Positions 23,693-31,382 of a stretch of DNA of 64,000 nt are shown piece by piece. The translations under genes were made by a program, and so were the position numbers. The DNA comes from Paenibacillus aceris. GTDB lineage: Bacteria > Bacillota > Bacilli > Paenibacillales > NBRC-103111. The stretch is from positions 62,001-126,000 of the forward strand of contig NZ_JAGGKV010000009.1 of the NCBI RefSeq assembly GCF_017874035.1, in the 5' to 3' direction. The notes under the pieces are model-generated. The model searched no databases. It was not told the DNA's origin and saw only the letters and a program-made list of their open reading frames with translations. The first letter of the stretch is position 1. The number at the start of each line of letters is the position of its first letter.

Positions 23693-24928
23693 TCAGTCGT
23701 ACTTTTTGAAAACGAGTACGGCATTATGACCGCCGAATCCGAAAGAGCTGGATAAGCCGTATTGCAGTTCCGCTTTTCTTGCCACGAGGGGTACATAATC
23801 AAGGTCACAAGCTGGATCTGGATTTTCCAAATTGATGGTCGGCGGAATCAAGTTGTTCTGTAATGTTTTAATCAGCGCGACAGCTTCTACACCGCCAGCT
23901 GCGCCGAGCATATGCCCAAGCATGGACTTGTTCGCGCTGACCGGAACTTCATAAGCACGGCTGCCGAGCAGCCGCTTGATGGCAAGTGTCTCCGACAGAT
24001 CACCGGCGGGCGTGCTCGTCGCATGCGCGTTGATCGTGTCGAGCTCCTCTACCGCCAGCTCGGCGTCGGAGAGCGCTTCGCGCATGGCTCGGTAAGCCCC
24101 CGAGCCTTCAGGATCGGTCGCCACAATGTGATAGGCGTCCGAGGTTGAGCCATAGCCGACGATCTCGGCATGGATACGGGCACCTCGGCGCTCGGCGTGC
24201 TCGAGCGACTCCAGCACGAGCACGCCGGCGCCTTCGGAGGCGACGAAGCCGTCGCGCTGCGCGTCGAACGGGCGGCTCGCTTTCTCCGGCGCATCGCTCC
24301 GCGTCGACAAGGCCGTTGCATTGCCGAACCCCGCCAGCGCCAGGTCGATGACCGTTGCTTCGGCGCCTCCGGCAATGACGGCATCTGCGCCTCCGCGCTG
24401 GATGAGCTTAAATGCCTCGCCAATGGCATTGTTGCCTGTGGCGCAGGCGGTGACCGGAGCGAGGGAAGGCCCCTTGGCTCCGAACAAAATGCTGACTTGT
24501 GCGGCCGCCATGTTGGCGATCATCATCGGCACGACCGTCGGACTCACGCGGCTGGGTCCGCGGGTCAGAAGTGTGCGGTAGTTGTCCAACATCGTTTGAA
24601 TGCCTCCAATGCCGGAGCCGATATAGACCCCAACGCGCTCTTCATTGGTTTCGTCAATGGTTAACGCAGCATCGTCAAGCGCCTGCTTGGCTGCAGCTAC
24701 AGCAAATTGCGTATAGCGATCCATTCGGCGCACATCCCGCCGACCAACGGCCGCTTCCGCATCAAAGTTGCGAACGACGCCGGCGATACTGGTTTTATAA
24801 TCGGAAACATCCATATGATCTATTTTGGAAATCCCGGATGTACCGCTGATGAGATTTTCCCAAAATGTATTTACTTGATTGCCAATGGGGGTAATGACGC
24901 CCATACCGGTGATAACGACACGTTTCAT
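23693..24928 (-). CDS. fabF: 3-oxoacyl-ACP synthase II (KAS II)
   Basis: Condensing enzyme that extends acyl-ACP with malonyl-ACP in fatty acid synthesis. The Cys-His-His triad is intact: C162 in 'PVTACATGNNAIG', H302 in 'NAHATSTPAGD' and H339 in 'NKSMLGHMLGAAGG', with K334. The 411-residue length is standard. TTAGGAGGCG precedes the ATG. It stands alone, without acpP or other fab genes, so it may be a second KAS II rather than the main copy. The middle of the gene (about 24000-24450 in window coordinates) is strikingly GC-rich compared with its surroundings and produces long overlapping open frames in other phases. Confidence 0.94.
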   Translation of the reverse strand: MKRVVITGMGVITPIGNQVNTFWENLISGTSGISKIDHMDVSDYKTSIAGVVRNFDAEAAVGRRDVRRMDRYTQFAVAAAKQALDDAALTIDETNEERVGVYIGSGIGGIQTMLDNYRTLLTRGPSRVSPTVVPMMIANMAAAQVSILFGAKGPSLAPVTACATGNNAIGEAFKLIQRGGADAVIAGGAEATVIDLALAGFGNATALSTRSDAPEKASRPFDAQRDGFVASEGAGVLVLESLEHAERRGARIHAEIVGYGSTSDAYHIVATDPEGSGAYRAMREALSDAELAVEELDTINAHATSTPAGDLSETLAIKRLLGSRAYEVPVSANKSMLGHMLGAAGGVEAVALIKTLQNNLIPPTINLENPDPACDLDYVPLVARKAELQYGLSSSFGFGGHNAVLVFKKYD

Positions 24929-25009
24929 ATACTTATTACGCCTCCTAATCGGACTGAAGAAAGTTTAAGCAACTTCTTTTGTCAATAGAATGTCACATTT
25001 GTTATCCTA

Positions 25010-25038
25010 TTACAAGTTACGGTTTATACTGGTATAAT
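25010..25038 (+). promoter_or_regulatory. Sigma-A promoter of the MmyB-like regulator gene
   Basis: TTACAA (25010-25015), exactly 17 bases, and a perfect TATAAT (25033-25038), 35 bases before the start codon. Confidence 0.68.
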
Positions 25039-25072
25039 GACTTCTATGTTGCGATGTTAAGGAGGAAATGAA

Positions 25073-25909
25073 GTGAATACGAAGGAACGGCTGCAAGCAC
25101 TTTCCGAGTTTTTAACTGCACATCGTGCAAGGCTTAAGCCCGGTGATGCAGGGCTTCTTGGCGGCAGCCGAAGACGCACGCCAGGCCTGCGGAGGGAAGA
25201 GGTAGCGGCGATAGCCGGTGTGAGCACAACCTGGTATACCTGGTTAGAGCAGGGAAGAGAAATAAAAATGTCGGTACAAGTGCTGGAAAGTATCGCCTCT
25301 GCTTTACAGTTAAACGAGGACGAACGTCAATATTTATTCATGCTGGCTCTCGAACAGCCTGCGCCAACTACGATTGTGGATCAAGCGCCGACGGTGTCCC
25401 CGGCTTTACTTAGAATTTTGGATGAACTTCATGATTGCCCGACCATCATTTCGGATCGCAGGTGTAATATTGTGGGCTGGAATCAAGCCGCGGCAGCCAT
25501 ATTTTTGGATTTTGCAATGATTCCGCTAGAAGAGAGGAATTTAATTTGGCTGCTTTTTACAAGAAAAGAATTAAAAGCATTGGCCGTTAACTGGCGAGAT
25601 TTTGTGATGGGCTTCTTGGCGATATTTCGATCCTATTATGGACAATATGTAGGAGATAATTGGTACAGTGAGTTTATTGAGCGGATTAGTGCGGAGAATC
25701 CGGATTTTCGGACTTTTTGGAATCAGAGCGATGTGAGCAGTGCGCCCGAAGTGTTCATTGAATTTCGACATGCGAAGGTGGGGAAACTGCTTTTTGATTT
25801 GACTACCCTGCAAGTGCAGGGGAGGGCTGATTTAAGATGCAGTGTGTATACATCGTCCCCCGGTTCCGATACCGATTCAAAAGTAAAACTGCTGATGAGC
25901 AAAATTTAG
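25073..25909 (+). CDS. XRE regulator with MmyB-like ligand-binding domain
   Basis: A 278-residue regulator. Residues 1-90 form the helix-turn-helix with the family signature 'SRRRTPGLRREEVAAIAGVS' and 'TTWYTWLEQGREIKMS'. Residues 110-270 form the PAS-like MmyB domain, with 'PTIISDRRCNIVGWNQAAAA' and 'VFIEFRHAKVGKLLFDLTTL'. In MmyB-type proteins this domain is linked to fatty acid binding, which is notable because the divergent neighbour is fabF. The GTG start lies seven bases after AGGAGG. Regulation of fabF is possible but is inference. Confidence 0.9.
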   Translation: MNTKERLQALSEFLTAHRARLKPGDAGLLGGSRRRTPGLRREEVAAIAGVSTTWYTWLEQGREIKMSVQVLESIASALQLNEDERQYLFMLALEQPAPTTIVDQAPTVSPALLRILDELHDCPTIISDRRCNIVGWNQAAAAIFLDFAMIPLEERNLIWLLFTRKELKALAVNWRDFVMGFLAIFRSYYGQYVGDNWYSEFIERISAENPDFRTFWNQSDVSSAPEVFIEFRHAKVGKLLFDLTTLQVQGRADLRCSVYTSSPGSDTDSKVKLLMSKI

Positions 25910-25912
25910 TAT

Positions 25913-25946
25913 AAAAAAAGGAACGCTGTAAAAGCGTTCCTTTTCA
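25913..25946. terminator. Bidirectional terminator
   Basis: A-run, GGAACGCT / AGCGTTCC stem, T-run; serves the regulator gene and the opposing small gene. Confidence 0.88.
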
Positions 25947-25952
25947 TCATTT

Positions 25953-26117
25953 TTACGAGTGTGATAACTTTTTGTCTTCCCGTTCTAATGCTTTTTGCTG
26001 CTCTTTGGTAAATGTGCAGCGAAGCTTTGCTAATCCGGTGTGTTCGTTGACGTAAATGATTCTTACAATGCCATGGATGGATTTCAGCTGTTTGGTCCAT
26101 TCTCTTGGATCGAACAT
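25953..26117 (-). CDS. Small protein of unknown function (54 residues)
   Basis: A basic, amphipathic small protein beginning 'FDPREWTKQLKSIHGIVRII' and ending in a charged helix 'KEQQKALEREDKKLSHS'. AAGGAG lies nine bases before this ATG; another in-frame ATG two codons upstream is too close to the site. It shares a bidirectional terminator with the MmyB-like gene. No family was recognised, but the good ribosome site, hydrophobic and charged periodicity and dedicated terminator support a real gene. Confidence 0.6.
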   Translation of the reverse strand: MFDPREWTKQLKSIHGIVRIIYVNEHTGLAKLRCTFTKEQQKALEREDKKLSHS

Positions 26118-26262
26118 GAACATCAACTCCTTTTGGAAACGCTTTATTCTATAGTCAATACTATGTGCAGAGGACAAGTTTCATGCCTGAGGTATGGAAA
26201 TGATAAAAAAGTGGCATTATGGGAAGTAATGACATGATTGTTCGGCGGGTGATAGGTTGAAA

Positions 26263-26463
26263 ATGGAAAAAGTTAATTCAGCAGTATGTTCGTATTGTGA
26301 GGCTTCAGCGACATTTCGGATCGGAAATGCCGAGTATGAACTTCATGCCTGCGATCGACATGAAGATTTTGCGTATAACGAGTTCGATTTCGTGAGTGGA
26401 GAGAACTCGTGGAGAATCATTTCAATGGCTTCTCACGGCTTTCCTGAGCGGGCGATAATATAA
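26263..26463 (+). CDS. Small Cys/His protein of unknown function (66 residues)
   Basis: Begins 'EKVNSAVCSYCEASATFRIG' and continues 'YELHACDRHEDFAYNEFDF'. The C-x-x-C pair and the later C-D-R-H make a plausible one-metal zinc knuckle, similar to many uncharacterised Firmicute mini-proteins. The ribosome site is poor (GGGTGATAGG), and a TTG at 26257 is an alternative start. A still smaller membrane protein begins 16 bases downstream. Confidence 0.6.
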   Translation: MEKVNSAVCSYCEASATFRIGNAEYELHACDRHEDFAYNEFDFVSGENSWRIISMASHGFPERAII

Positions 26464-26479
26464 CACAGGAGGGATTCCC

Positions 26480-26590
26480 ATTCGGTTATTTCATTTGAGC
26501 TACATTCTTTTCTTTAGCGCGGTTCTGTTGGCAGGCATCATTGGAATCGCTTGGTTCGTTTTTCATCGCAGAAAAAGAAAAGCACGTTAA
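26480..26590 (+). CDS. Single-helix microprotein, probable ATT start (36 residues)
   Basis: The strong AGGAGGGA at 26467-26474 has no ATG, GTG or TTG at proper distance, but ATT at 26480 is well placed. From it runs a 36-residue product: 'RLFHLSYILFFSAVLLAGII' continues as a single hydrophobic helix to 'GIAWFVF', then a strongly basic tail 'HRRKRKAR'. That is the shape of a small membrane protein with its tail inside the cell. TTG at 26495 would give a shorter product without the helix start. It lies 16 bases after the preceding gene and before a terminator. Confidence 0.5.
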   Translation: MRLFHLSYILFFSAVLLAGIIGIAWFVFHRRKRKAR

Positions 26591-26638
26591 TTAATTTATT
26601 GAAGTGCCCTTAAAAGATTGCCCCCATACTAAGTACAC

Positions 26639-26685
26639 AAAAGAGCCTCCATCTCCACATCTTTAGTGGATCAGGAGGTTCTTTT
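26639..26685. terminator. Bidirectional terminator
   Basis: AAAAGA-CCTCC / GGAGG-TCTTTT stem with A and T runs, between the microprotein gene and the convergent transporter gene. Confidence 0.82.
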
Positions 26686-26703
26686 GTATTCAGAGGTCCC
26701 GAA

Positions 26704-28200
26704 TCATCGAATTCCCTTCATAAATCCCTGGATTTTTGGAGTTAAGAGGAAGAGAACGAGGCTGAGGACCAAAGCAATGACTCCAATTGTCCCAAAGTAG
26801 AGCATTTCCGAATCAGGCGTATAGAACTTCACGATCTGCGCATTGATGGCCTGTGCCGCGGCGTTCGATAAGAACCACAAGCTCATTGTTTGGGCTAAAA
26901 ATGCAGCCGGGGCTAATTTAGTCGTAGCTGACAGACCCACAGGAGATAAGCATAGTTCCCCGAGCACCACAATGAAATAGCTGAGTACAAGCCATAAAGG
27001 GTTGACGAGGGATTCCTTGCCACCGAAGTAGGCGGGCACAAGAATGACAAGGAAGGATAAGCCGGCAAGCAGCAAGCCTAATGAAAATTTGGTAGGGATG
27101 GAAGGCTGACGATCTCCGAGCTTGACCCAAAACCACGCAAATATCGGCGCAAACACGATAATAAATAGCGGATTTAAGGATTGAAACCATGCCGGAGAAA
27201 TATGTATGCCTGCAAAATCCAACTGTGTCCGCCGGTCCGCGTAATTGGCGAGAATGGTTGATCCTTGCTCTTCGATCGCCCAGAACATGACGGAGGCAAT
27301 GAAAAGCGGGATATAGGCAATAATTCTGGAGCGCTCGATGCCGGTTGTTTTAGGACTTCTGTACATGACAATGAAATACAGAGTTGGAATTAGGATCCCT
27401 AACAAGCCTATGATGGCTTTAAATGTCTTAAAGGTGAGATAGCCTGTCGGAATCGTGACGGCAAGGATTGCGATGATGATGACAGCGCCTATTCCGATCC
27501 ATGTCATCACCTTAGTTTTCTCAGACGGCGAGAGCGGGTTTACAACAAATGTACCGGCGAGTCCTAAGTTTTTTTTCTTTGTAAACATAAAAACGACTAA
27601 GCCTAGAAACATTCCGATCGCTGCTAATCCAAAACCGAGGTGAAAATTGTAGTTCATCCCGACGGTGCCGACGATCAAGGGGGCTAGAAAGCCTCCGAGG
27701 TTTATGCCCATATAGAAAATGCTAAATCCTGCATCGCGGCGCGCATCTTCTTCGCTATAAATTTCACCGACAATGCTGGATACATTAGGCTTCAGCATCC
27801 CGGTGCCCAGCACAATCAGGACCATAGAAACGAAAAACAACGCTACGCTCCCAGGCACAGCCAAGACGATATGGCCGAACATAATGAAAATACCGCCATA
27901 CAGAACCGCTTTTGAAGTTCCGAAAATCCGATCGGACAGCCAGCCGCCGATAATGCCGGACATATAGACAAGCGAGCCATAAATCGACATAATCGCCAGA
28001 GCCGTATTTTCGGCAATTCCCAAACCGCCCTTGGATACCTCATAATACATATAGTAAACAAGTATTGCACGCATGCCATAATAGGAAAATCGTTCCCAAA
28101 ATTCTGTAAAGAAGAGCGTGAACAACCCTTTCGGGTGGCCCAAGAAACCATGTTGCGGAACGCTTGATACAACCTGCTGCTTTTTATTGACATCGGACAT
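26704..28200 (-). CDS. Peptide MFS transporter, POT/PTR family (DtpT type)
   Basis: Proton-coupled importer of di- and tripeptides in the cytoplasmic membrane. The POT signature 'FFTEFWERFSYYGMRAIL' (E-x-x-E-R-F-x-Y-Y) is at residues 30-47. About 14 hydrophobic helices fill the rest, including 'GGWLSDRIFGTSKAVLYGGI' and 'GINLGGFLAPLIVGTVG', as in DtpT. The 498-residue length is normal. AAAGGAGATTG lies at the right distance before the ATG at 28200, although the frame is open 54 bases further. Confidence 0.93.
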   Translation of the reverse strand: MSDVNKKQQVVSSVPQHGFLGHPKGLFTLFFTEFWERFSYYGMRAILVYYMYYEVSKGGLGIAENTALAIMSIYGSLVYMSGIIGGWLSDRIFGTSKAVLYGGIFIMFGHIVLAVPGSVALFFVSMVLIVLGTGMLKPNVSSIVGEIYSEEDARRDAGFSIFYMGINLGGFLAPLIVGTVGMNYNFHLGFGLAAIGMFLGLVVFMFTKKKNLGLAGTFVVNPLSPSEKTKVMTWIGIGAVIIIAILAVTIPTGYLTFKTFKAIIGLLGILIPTLYFIVMYRSPKTTGIERSRIIAYIPLFIASVMFWAIEEQGSTILANYADRRTQLDFAGIHISPAWFQSLNPLFIIVFAPIFAWFWVKLGDRQPSIPTKFSLGLLLAGLSFLVILVPAYFGGKESLVNPLWLVLSYFIVVLGELCLSPVGLSATTKLAPAAFLAQTMSLWFLSNAAAQAINAQIVKFYTPDSEMLYFGTIGVIALVLSLVLFLLTPKIQGFMKGIR

Positions 28201-28355
28201 GAAGCAATCTCCTTTATAGAAACTTGTTATGAGTCCACTGCTGTATCCCCTCAAGGTAGATTTCCCATGTAGATAAAGTTATAAACTTTTTTTACAATGA
28301 AAAAGGTACTTGCAAGTCCTTTTTTCAAATTCAAATTCGAACGAAGAGGTCATTC

Positions 28356-28751
28356 ATGGTAAAATATGCTGCAGCCATTTTCATTACTATCGTCCTGGGT
28401 TTAGGCTCCAGGAGGTACTCCTATGTATTTCCTGATGTTATTTCCGAGAATGCCGGGGATATTCTTTGGGCAAGCATGGTTTATTTTGGATTTCGATTTA
28501 TTTGGATGAAAAGAAAGTTAGCTTGGGCAGTAAGTCTCGGCGTCATTTTCTGCTTTGGTATTGAATTCAGTCAGTTGTACCAAGCGGAATGGATAGTAGA
28601 TCTAAGAAGGACTGCCGTTGGATCGCTGGTTCTTGGAAGAGGTTTTTTGACAATTGATTTATTGCGTTACGTGATTGGCATTGCCATAGCATATGGCGTG
28701 GACAAGTACGTCTTTCAGCGCAGCAAGTATACAACTTCGCTTTGGAGATGA
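28356..28751 (+). CDS. DUF2809 family membrane protein
   Basis: A 131-residue protein with four hydrophobic segments and conserved features of the DUF2809 (YjgA-like) family: 'LGLGSRRYSYVFPDVISENA' with 'GDILWASMVYFG' early, and 'FCFGIEFSQLYQAEWIVDLR' with 'TAVGSLVLGRGFL' later. Function is unknown for the whole family. It lies directly before an acetyltransferase gene with four bases between them, probably in one transcript with that and the AlaX-type gene. Confidence 0.88.
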   Translation: MVKYAAAIFITIVLGLGSRRYSYVFPDVISENAGDILWASMVYFGFRFIWMKRKLAWAVSLGVIFCFGIEFSQLYQAEWIVDLRRTAVGSLVLGRGFLTIDLLRYVIGIAIAYGVDKYVFQRSKYTTSLWR

Positions 28752-28755
28752 TGGG

Positions 28756-29208
28756 ATGGAAATCAAACATATAAAGAAAGAGCAAGCCTGGCAGCTGCGG
28801 CATGAAGTTATGTGGCCAGAACGTGATCTGACTTATGTTCAGCTTAGTGATGATGAGAAAGGTGTGCACTATGGCCTTGTAGAAGAAGGAGCGCTAATTT
28901 CCGTTGTCTCCTTATTCATAGACGGAGAGGAAGCACAATTTCGAAAATTCGCTACAAGGCTTTCCGATCAGGGCAAAGGCTATGGAAGCCGCCTGCTAAC
29001 GCACATGCTTAAGGAGGCTTATCAAGCGGGTGTGAAACGGATTTATTGCAATGCGAGGAGCAACAAGGTCTCTTTTTATGAAAAATTCGGTCTTGCCAGT
29101 ACAGATCTTCAATTTACTAAAGGCGGCAAAGATTATGTTGTGATGGAGCGTTTTTTCACGGCAGAACCTGATCAAGCCATGAACAGAAAGGAAAATTCTC
29201 ATGTCTAA
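28756..29208 (+). CDS. GNAT family N-acetyltransferase
   Basis: A 150-residue single-domain acetyltransferase. The acetyl-CoA-binding turn is in 'ATRLSDQGKGYGSRLLTHML' and the C-terminal strand in 'IYCNARSNKVSFYEKFGLAS'. The N-terminus 'IRHEVMWP' style ('WQLRHEVMWPERDLTYVQL') is shared with many ElaA-like proteins. The ATG at 28756 is chosen because it follows GATGATGGG and gives the family length; the longer frame starts inside the previous gene. It overlaps the next gene by eight bases. Confidence 0.88.
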   Translation: MEIKHIKKEQAWQLRHEVMWPERDLTYVQLSDDEKGVHYGLVEEGALISVVSLFIDGEEAQFRKFATRLSDQGKGYGSRLLTHMLKEAYQAGVKRIYCNARSNKVSFYEKFGLASTDLQFTKGGKDYVVMERFFTAEPDQAMNRKENSHV

Positions 29209-30373
29209 TAAGCTATACTACAAATCTGCGTCCATAAGGGAATGGCAAACAACAATCAGCGAAGTTTTGGAACGAGAAGACGGGTATTACGTCATTCTGG
29301 AGGAAACCGCGTTTTATCCGCATGGGGGCGGACAGCCTTGTGATGAAGGTTCCATCAATGGCATTCCTGTTCTGGATGTTAGCAGTGAAGGGGAGACTGT
29401 GCTGCATAAAGTTGCAAGTTTACCAAGTAAAGGCGTTGCGGCCTGCAAGGTGGATTGGAATCGAAGGTTCGATCATATGCAGCAGCATAGCGGCCAACAT
29501 CTGTTATCTGCCGTATGCCGCGACCTCTATCAAGCCCTGACCCTCTCATTTCACTTGGGGACGGATTATGCCACGATTGATGTTGAACAGCCGGAGCTGT
29601 CTTCGAGTCAATTAGCCGCCATCGAGACCGAAGTGAATCAGCAAATATACAAGAACCGCAGCATCGCGAGTTATTTCGTTACCGCAGAAGAGTTAGCCCA
29701 GTTGCCGCTTGTTAAGCAGCCCAAGGTGACCGAGAATATCCGAATCGTCGAAATCCAAGATGTCGAGTATAACGCGTGCGGAGGCACCCATGTTTCGTCA
29801 ACAGGTGAAATTGGAATGATCAAGCTGCTGAAAGCGGAAAAGCAGAAAGGGAATACGCGAATTTACTTTAAATGCGGATACCGTGCGCTGGAGGAATTTA
29901 ATGATAACCTAAAGATATTGGGTGCTTTGTCTCATAAATTCAACACGGGGAAAGATGAAATAATCGACCGAATTGAGAAGTGGGAGTTTGAGCAAAAAAA
30001 GCTTCAAGCCGAGTTAGCAGATTTAAAAGAGAAAAACGACGCTTATATGGTACAAGAACTTTTGTCCAGTCGGGAAGGTAACCTCATTGCACATGTGTTT
30101 GAAGAGAAATCTCTGAAAGATTTGCAGAGTCTGGCAGGCAAGCTAACGGCCGAAAGTAATCTCCCTGTACTGCTAGCTACTCTTACGGAGAATAAAGTTG
30201 TACTTGCGAATCATGATTCCTCCTTATCCTGTGGAGCATTTTTTAAAACGAACTTGGGAACCTACCAAGGTAAAGGCGGGGGAAGCGACAAGATCGCTCA
30301 AGCAGGATTCCCGTCTTGGGATGACGCTTCAGCTTTCTTTGAGTACTCTAAACTCCGGTTGAAAGAAGGCTGA
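29201..30373 (+). CDS. Alanyl-tRNA editing protein, AlaX-L type with DHHA1 domain
   Basis: Free-standing editing enzyme that hydrolyses mischarged alanyl-tRNA synthetase products such as Ser-tRNA(Ala). Zinc ligands of the editing site are H96 and H100 in 'HMQQHSGQHLLSA' and C193 and H197 in 'NACGGTHVSS'. An N-terminal 'FYPHGGGQPCDEG' marks the tRNA-acceptor domain. Residues 220-290 form a long helical linker ('KWEFEQKKLQAELADLKEKN'), and residues 300-385 a DHHA1 domain ending 'GTYQGKGGGSDKIAQAGF'. The 390-residue architecture is the long AlaX type. Overlapping start implies coupling with the acetyltransferase. Confidence 0.92.
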   Translation: MSNKLYYKSASIREWQTTISEVLEREDGYYVILEETAFYPHGGGQPCDEGSINGIPVLDVSSEGETVLHKVASLPSKGVAACKVDWNRRFDHMQQHSGQHLLSAVCRDLYQALTLSFHLGTDYATIDVEQPELSSSQLAAIETEVNQQIYKNRSIASYFVTAEELAQLPLVKQPKVTENIRIVEIQDVEYNACGGTHVSSTGEIGMIKLLKAEKQKGNTRIYFKCGYRALEEFNDNLKILGALSHKFNTGKDEIIDRIEKWEFEQKKLQAELADLKEKNDAYMVQELLSSREGNLIAHVFEEKSLKDLQSLAGKLTAESNLPVLLATLTENKVVLANHDSSLSCGAFFKTNLGTYQGKGGGSDKIAQAGFPSWDDASAFFEYSKLRLKEG

Positions 30374-30383
30374 GTAAAAGAGA

Positions 30384-30418
30384 ACAGGCAGTTGATCCAC
30401 TGTAGATCTTCTGCCTGT
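30384..30418. terminator. Hairpin between convergent genes
   Basis: ACAGGCAG / CTGCCTGT stem with an inner GATC pairing, 10 bases after the AlaX gene. No T run, so weak as an intrinsic terminator. Confidence 0.45.
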
Positions 30419-30425
30419 ATGTGAG

Positions 30426-30854
30426 TTAATCTGCGGGAGCTTGCTGCTTCAGCCATAACGCTTCAAGTTCAGGGAGCAGCAGGACACTCTCCTGTTCATT
30501 CGGATCCGTTCTCGCCAGCAGAGCCGTGCAAGATTCCGTATCGCTCGGATTATAGGGGAGATGAGGCATGCCGGCAGGGATGTAGAGAAAATCGCCTTCT
30601 TCTACTTCCATATGCTGATCTAGCTTCTCCCCGTACCACATGGCGGATCTCCCTTTTAGCATGTAAATAGCTGTCTCGTGTGCTTGATGCAGGTGTGCTT
30701 TTGCTCTTTGGCCGGGTGGAATTGTCAATAGATGCATGCAAATTCCTTGTGAGTCAACGCTTTCCTTGGATATGGCTTCCGCATAATCAAAGCCTTGCTT
30801 GCCGTGATAAGTCCGTGATGAACGGATTAATCGACAAGTGCGTGTTGGCTCCAT
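30426..30854 (-). CDS. Cupin domain protein
   Basis: A 142-residue single cupin. The metal-binding cupin motif 1 is 'HLHQAHETAIYMLKGRSAMW' (His and Glu ligands) and motif 2 is 'EVEEGDFLYIPAGMPHLPYN' (His ligand). Such proteins are isomerases, dioxygenases or sugar-binding proteins, and the substrate cannot be told. AAGGAGG lies 11 bases before the ATG at 30854; a TTG two codons upstream is also possible. Confidence 0.85.
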   Translation of the reverse strand: MEPTRTCRLIRSSRTYHGKQGFDYAEAISKESVDSQGICMHLLTIPPGQRAKAHLHQAHETAIYMLKGRSAMWYGEKLDQHMEVEEGDFLYIPAGMPHLPYNPSDTESCTALLARTDPNEQESVLLLPELEALWLKQQAPAD

Positions 30855-30910
30855 TTTCAAACACACCTCCTTATGATTCAAAATATTAGGATGCTATGAA
30901 AATCATGCAA

Positions 30911-30943
30911 AAAACCCTCATCTTGAATGCAGATGGGGGTTTT
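30911..30943. terminator. Bidirectional terminator
   Basis: AAAACCCTCATCT / AGATGGGGGTTTT stem downstream of the small Sm-like gene. Confidence 0.8.
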
Positions 30944-30954
30944 GATTATCATAT

Positions 30955-31206
30955 TTAGAATGTGCGGCAAGGGAAGAAAGGTCTTGTATCCAATAAAGCG
31001 ATGGCTAAGAGGTCAAACAGTACGAGCGGTATAATAAAAGGCAGAAAAGAGATTTGCGCCTGTTTTCCGTTTCTTATCGGTCTTAAATACACTTTATTGT
31101 TGTCTACTTTTACAATGGTTCCTTTGTAAGTCCCGTGTGCTGTTTTAATCATCACAACGCGATTGAGGTACTTATTGCAAATTCGATAGGAATCCGTTTT
31201 TTTCAT
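30955..31206 (-). CDS. Small Sm-like protein with C-terminal membrane helix
   Basis: An 83-residue protein. Residues 15-45 ('RVVMIKTAHGTYKGTIVKVD' followed by 'NNKVYLRP') have the strand-turn-strand look of an Sm/SH3-like barrel. Residues 53-75 ('SFLPFIIPLVLFDLLAIALL') form a hydrophobic helix. AAGGAGG precedes two adjacent ATG codons, and the second has the better spacing. No function is known to me; membrane-tethered Sm-like mini-proteins of this sort are often found in spore formers. Confidence 0.65.
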   Translation of the reverse strand: MKKTDSYRICNKYLNRVVMIKTAHGTYKGTIVKVDNNKVYLRPIRNGKQAQISFLPFIIPLVLFDLLAIALLDTRPFFPCRTF

Positions 31207-31382
31207 CATGTAACCTCCTTTCTATCTGTCTTAAACTAGTATATGTTCGTCCGATAGAACTAGTGCGTTTGATTTGTAAAGAATGGGAGAAAGATCCAAT
31301 AAGTATTTTCGTTCATAAATGATATAATCAACTAGCAAATCATTCACAATAAAATGACATGGCTAAGGAAGAGTCGATCGAT

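Noticed and set aside
24170..24664. Long open frames opposite and out of phase with fabF (also 24049-24429 and 24499-24849).
   Set aside because: They are shadows caused by the GC-rich block inside fabF; no ribosome sites, Arg/Ala-rich low-complexity products, and FabF motifs are intact on the real strand.
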